A DNA stretch of 63,539 bases, from NCBI GenBank assembly GCA_964640305.1, contig CAZXFF010000006.1:1-63539 (forward strand). The letters run 5' to 3'. The DNA comes from Coprenecus sp964640305 (lineage in GTDB: Bacteria > Bacteroidota > Bacteroidia > Bacteroidales > UBA932). Numbering within the stretch: position 1 is the first letter of the stretch; each line of letters opens with the position of its first letter. The position numbers and the translations under genes were made by a program. Under the pieces are notes generated by a model. The model was not told where the DNA came from and did not search any database. It was given only the letters and a program-made list of their open reading frames with translations. Shown here in pieces: positions 62,693 to 63,539 of this stretch.

Positions 62693-63442
62693 TTAGTTGG
62701 GTCTTCTGAATTCGTAGCATACGATTGATGTGGCAACCCCTACGTTCAGGGATTCTGATGTCAACCCTGATCCTTCCGGCAAAAATGGTGGGATGAAAAG
62801 ACGCTCTGGAATGATTTCCAGCAGTTCTTCTGATATCCCGTTGTTCTCACTGCCCATGACGACCATAGCCCCTTCCCGCTGCAACTCTGTTCTGTATATG
62901 TCCTGTCCACCTTCGAGAGCTGTGGCGTATACCCTCACTCCTTTGGCAACCAATGCACGAATACTGTTTTTCAAATCTGTATAATGAACTTTTTTGCGCA
63001 GTACGGCACCCATGGAGGCCTGCACGGTTTTGGGATTGAATACGTCAACACAATCTTCAGATGCAAGTATAGTGTCAATCCCGAACCAGTCGGCTATCCG
63101 CAGTATGGTTCCCATATTGCCTGGATCCCGAATTGAATCCAAAGCTAATGAAAATCCGCTACCGTTGAACTCTTCTATGAAATTTTTTTTGACGTTATCC
63201 GGAATGCGGATGACAGCCAGGGCAGGGGAGGGACTGGAAAGCATTGATATGCGAGACATTGTATCTTCCCCGATTTTGGAGGTACGGTACACGGCAATCA
63301 CTTCCAGGTTGCTCCTGTTGACGGCTTCATCGACCATCTTCTCTCCTTCCACGACAAACAGCCCGTAACGGTCCCTGTACTTTTTCTGGGCCAGGGACCG
63401 TATTGTCTTTATATCCGCTTTAGAGGGGAATTCCGGATGCAT
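62693..63442 (-). CDS. TrmH/SpoU-family RNA 2'-O-methyltransferase
   Basis: A 249-residue SPOUT protein: N-terminal RNA-binding region (IKTIRSLAQKKYRDRYGLFV, then VEGEKMVDEAV), then LALDSIRDPGNMGTILRIAD, MVVMGSENNGISEELLEIIP and SESLNVGVATSIVCYEF. The length and N-terminus suggest an RlmB/TrmH-like rRNA methylase of the TsnR-type subfamily; the target base is not predictable. It starts 3 nt after the stop of the preceding gene at the window edge. Confidence 0.9.
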   Translation of the reverse strand: MHPEFPSKADIKTIRSLAQKKYRDRYGLFVVEGEKMVDEAVNRSNLEVIAVYRTSKIGEDTMSRISMLSSPSPALAVIRIPDNVKKNFIEEFNGSGFSLALDSIRDPGNMGTILRIADWFGIDTILASEDCVDVFNPKTVQASMGAVLRKKVHYTDLKNSIRALVAKGVRVYATALEGGQDIYRTELQREGAMVVMGSENNGISEELLEIIPERLFIPPFLPEGSGLTSESLNVGVATSIVCYEFRRPN

Positions 63443-63445
63443 AGA

Positions 63446-63539
63446 TCAATAGCCTAATATTTTCAGCATGGATTTGTATGTCTGTTCCTTACTGAAGAGC
63501 TTGGTGGTATAGTCTCCGTTCTCGTCTTTGTCGATTATG
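63446..63539 (-). CDS. 3' end of an unidentified gene
   Basis: The minus strand reads IIDKDENGDYTTKLFSKEQT followed by ten more residues ending LKILGY and TGA. Only 30 residues are visible, with no recognisable domain. The 3-nt gap to the TrmH-family start suggests they share a transcript. Confidence 0.6.
   Translation of the reverse strand, partial: IIDKDENGDYTTKLFSKEQTYKSMLKILGY

Noticed and set aside
1..63539. CRISPR arrays, insertion sequences or prophage
   Set aside because: No regularly spaced repeats, transposase, integrase or phage structural genes were recognised; the only mobile-like signals are the HigBA repeats and the HNH fragment.

Overview
The window looks like a chromosomal segment of a gut-type Bacteroidota, most probably order Bacteroidales. 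Supporting signs: many -7 boxes of the form TAnnTTTG (several with an upstream TTTG about 20 nt away), no Shine-Dalgarno signal that decides starts, many secreted lipoproteins, type III glutamine synthetase, GH92/GH97/GH127/GH63-type glycosidases, DUF4301/DUF1460/DUF2490/DUF6624 families, and a biotin-dependent methylmalonyl-CoA decarboxylase block implying the succinate-propionate route. A genus cannot be assigned from the sequence alone. No IS element, prophage or CRISPR array was seen.

Layout. 1-4.8 kb (minus): TPR membrane protein - yebC - methylmalonyl-CoA epimerase - carboxyltransferase - OadG-like subunit with a lamin-tail domain - biotin carrier (cut by the window edge). 4.8-8.8 kb (plus): recF - DUF721 - pdxB, then a DUF4301 protein. 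8.8-17.2 kb: a glycosidase locus with a GH63-type lipoprotein, an M81 peptidase-like lipoprotein, an AraC regulator and, divergently, a very large GH92-GH127 fusion gene interrupted by one in-frame amber codon. 17.2-20 kb (minus): tlpA-like, folD, ffh. 20-27.1 kb: deoxyhypusine-synthase-like protein with GtrA, C69 dipeptidase, EamA transporter, an N-domain-less ClpB, and a two-gene LysO-type lysine exporter. 27.1-35.8 kb (plus): wbpB-wbpE-wbpD nucleotide-sugar genes, an active/inactive M16 protease pair, pyrE, an SRPBCC protein and an RsmF-type methylase; then tRNA-Val(UAC).

36-47 kb is more accessory: DUF1460 amidase-like protein, a HigBA module flanked by imperfect direct repeats, a short HIT gene head-to-head with an HNH fragment, a decayed-looking gap, a TPR-membrane-HTH sensor, an FtsX-type permease preceded by four TTAGCAT/ATGCTAA-like half-sites, DUF6624, GH97 and DUF2490. 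RNase P RNA lies at 47.1-47.5 kb (minus).

47.5-50.2 kb (minus) is, to me, the most interesting operon: acyl-ACP thioesterase - SRD5A-type steroid 5-alpha-reductase - Old Yellow Enzyme-type oxidoreductase. This combination suggests reduction of 3-oxo-delta4 steroids or bile acids. 50.3-55 kb (plus) has pyrG, glutaminyl cyclase and type III glutamine synthetase, all acting on glutamine. 55-63.5 kb: valS, a YbgC-like thioesterase, an ABC-F ATPase and rlmB (plus), a strong shared terminator, then an M28 peptidase, a TrmH-family methylase and the 3' end of an unidentified gene (minus).

All product names come from reading motifs, domain order and length by eye; no database search was run.
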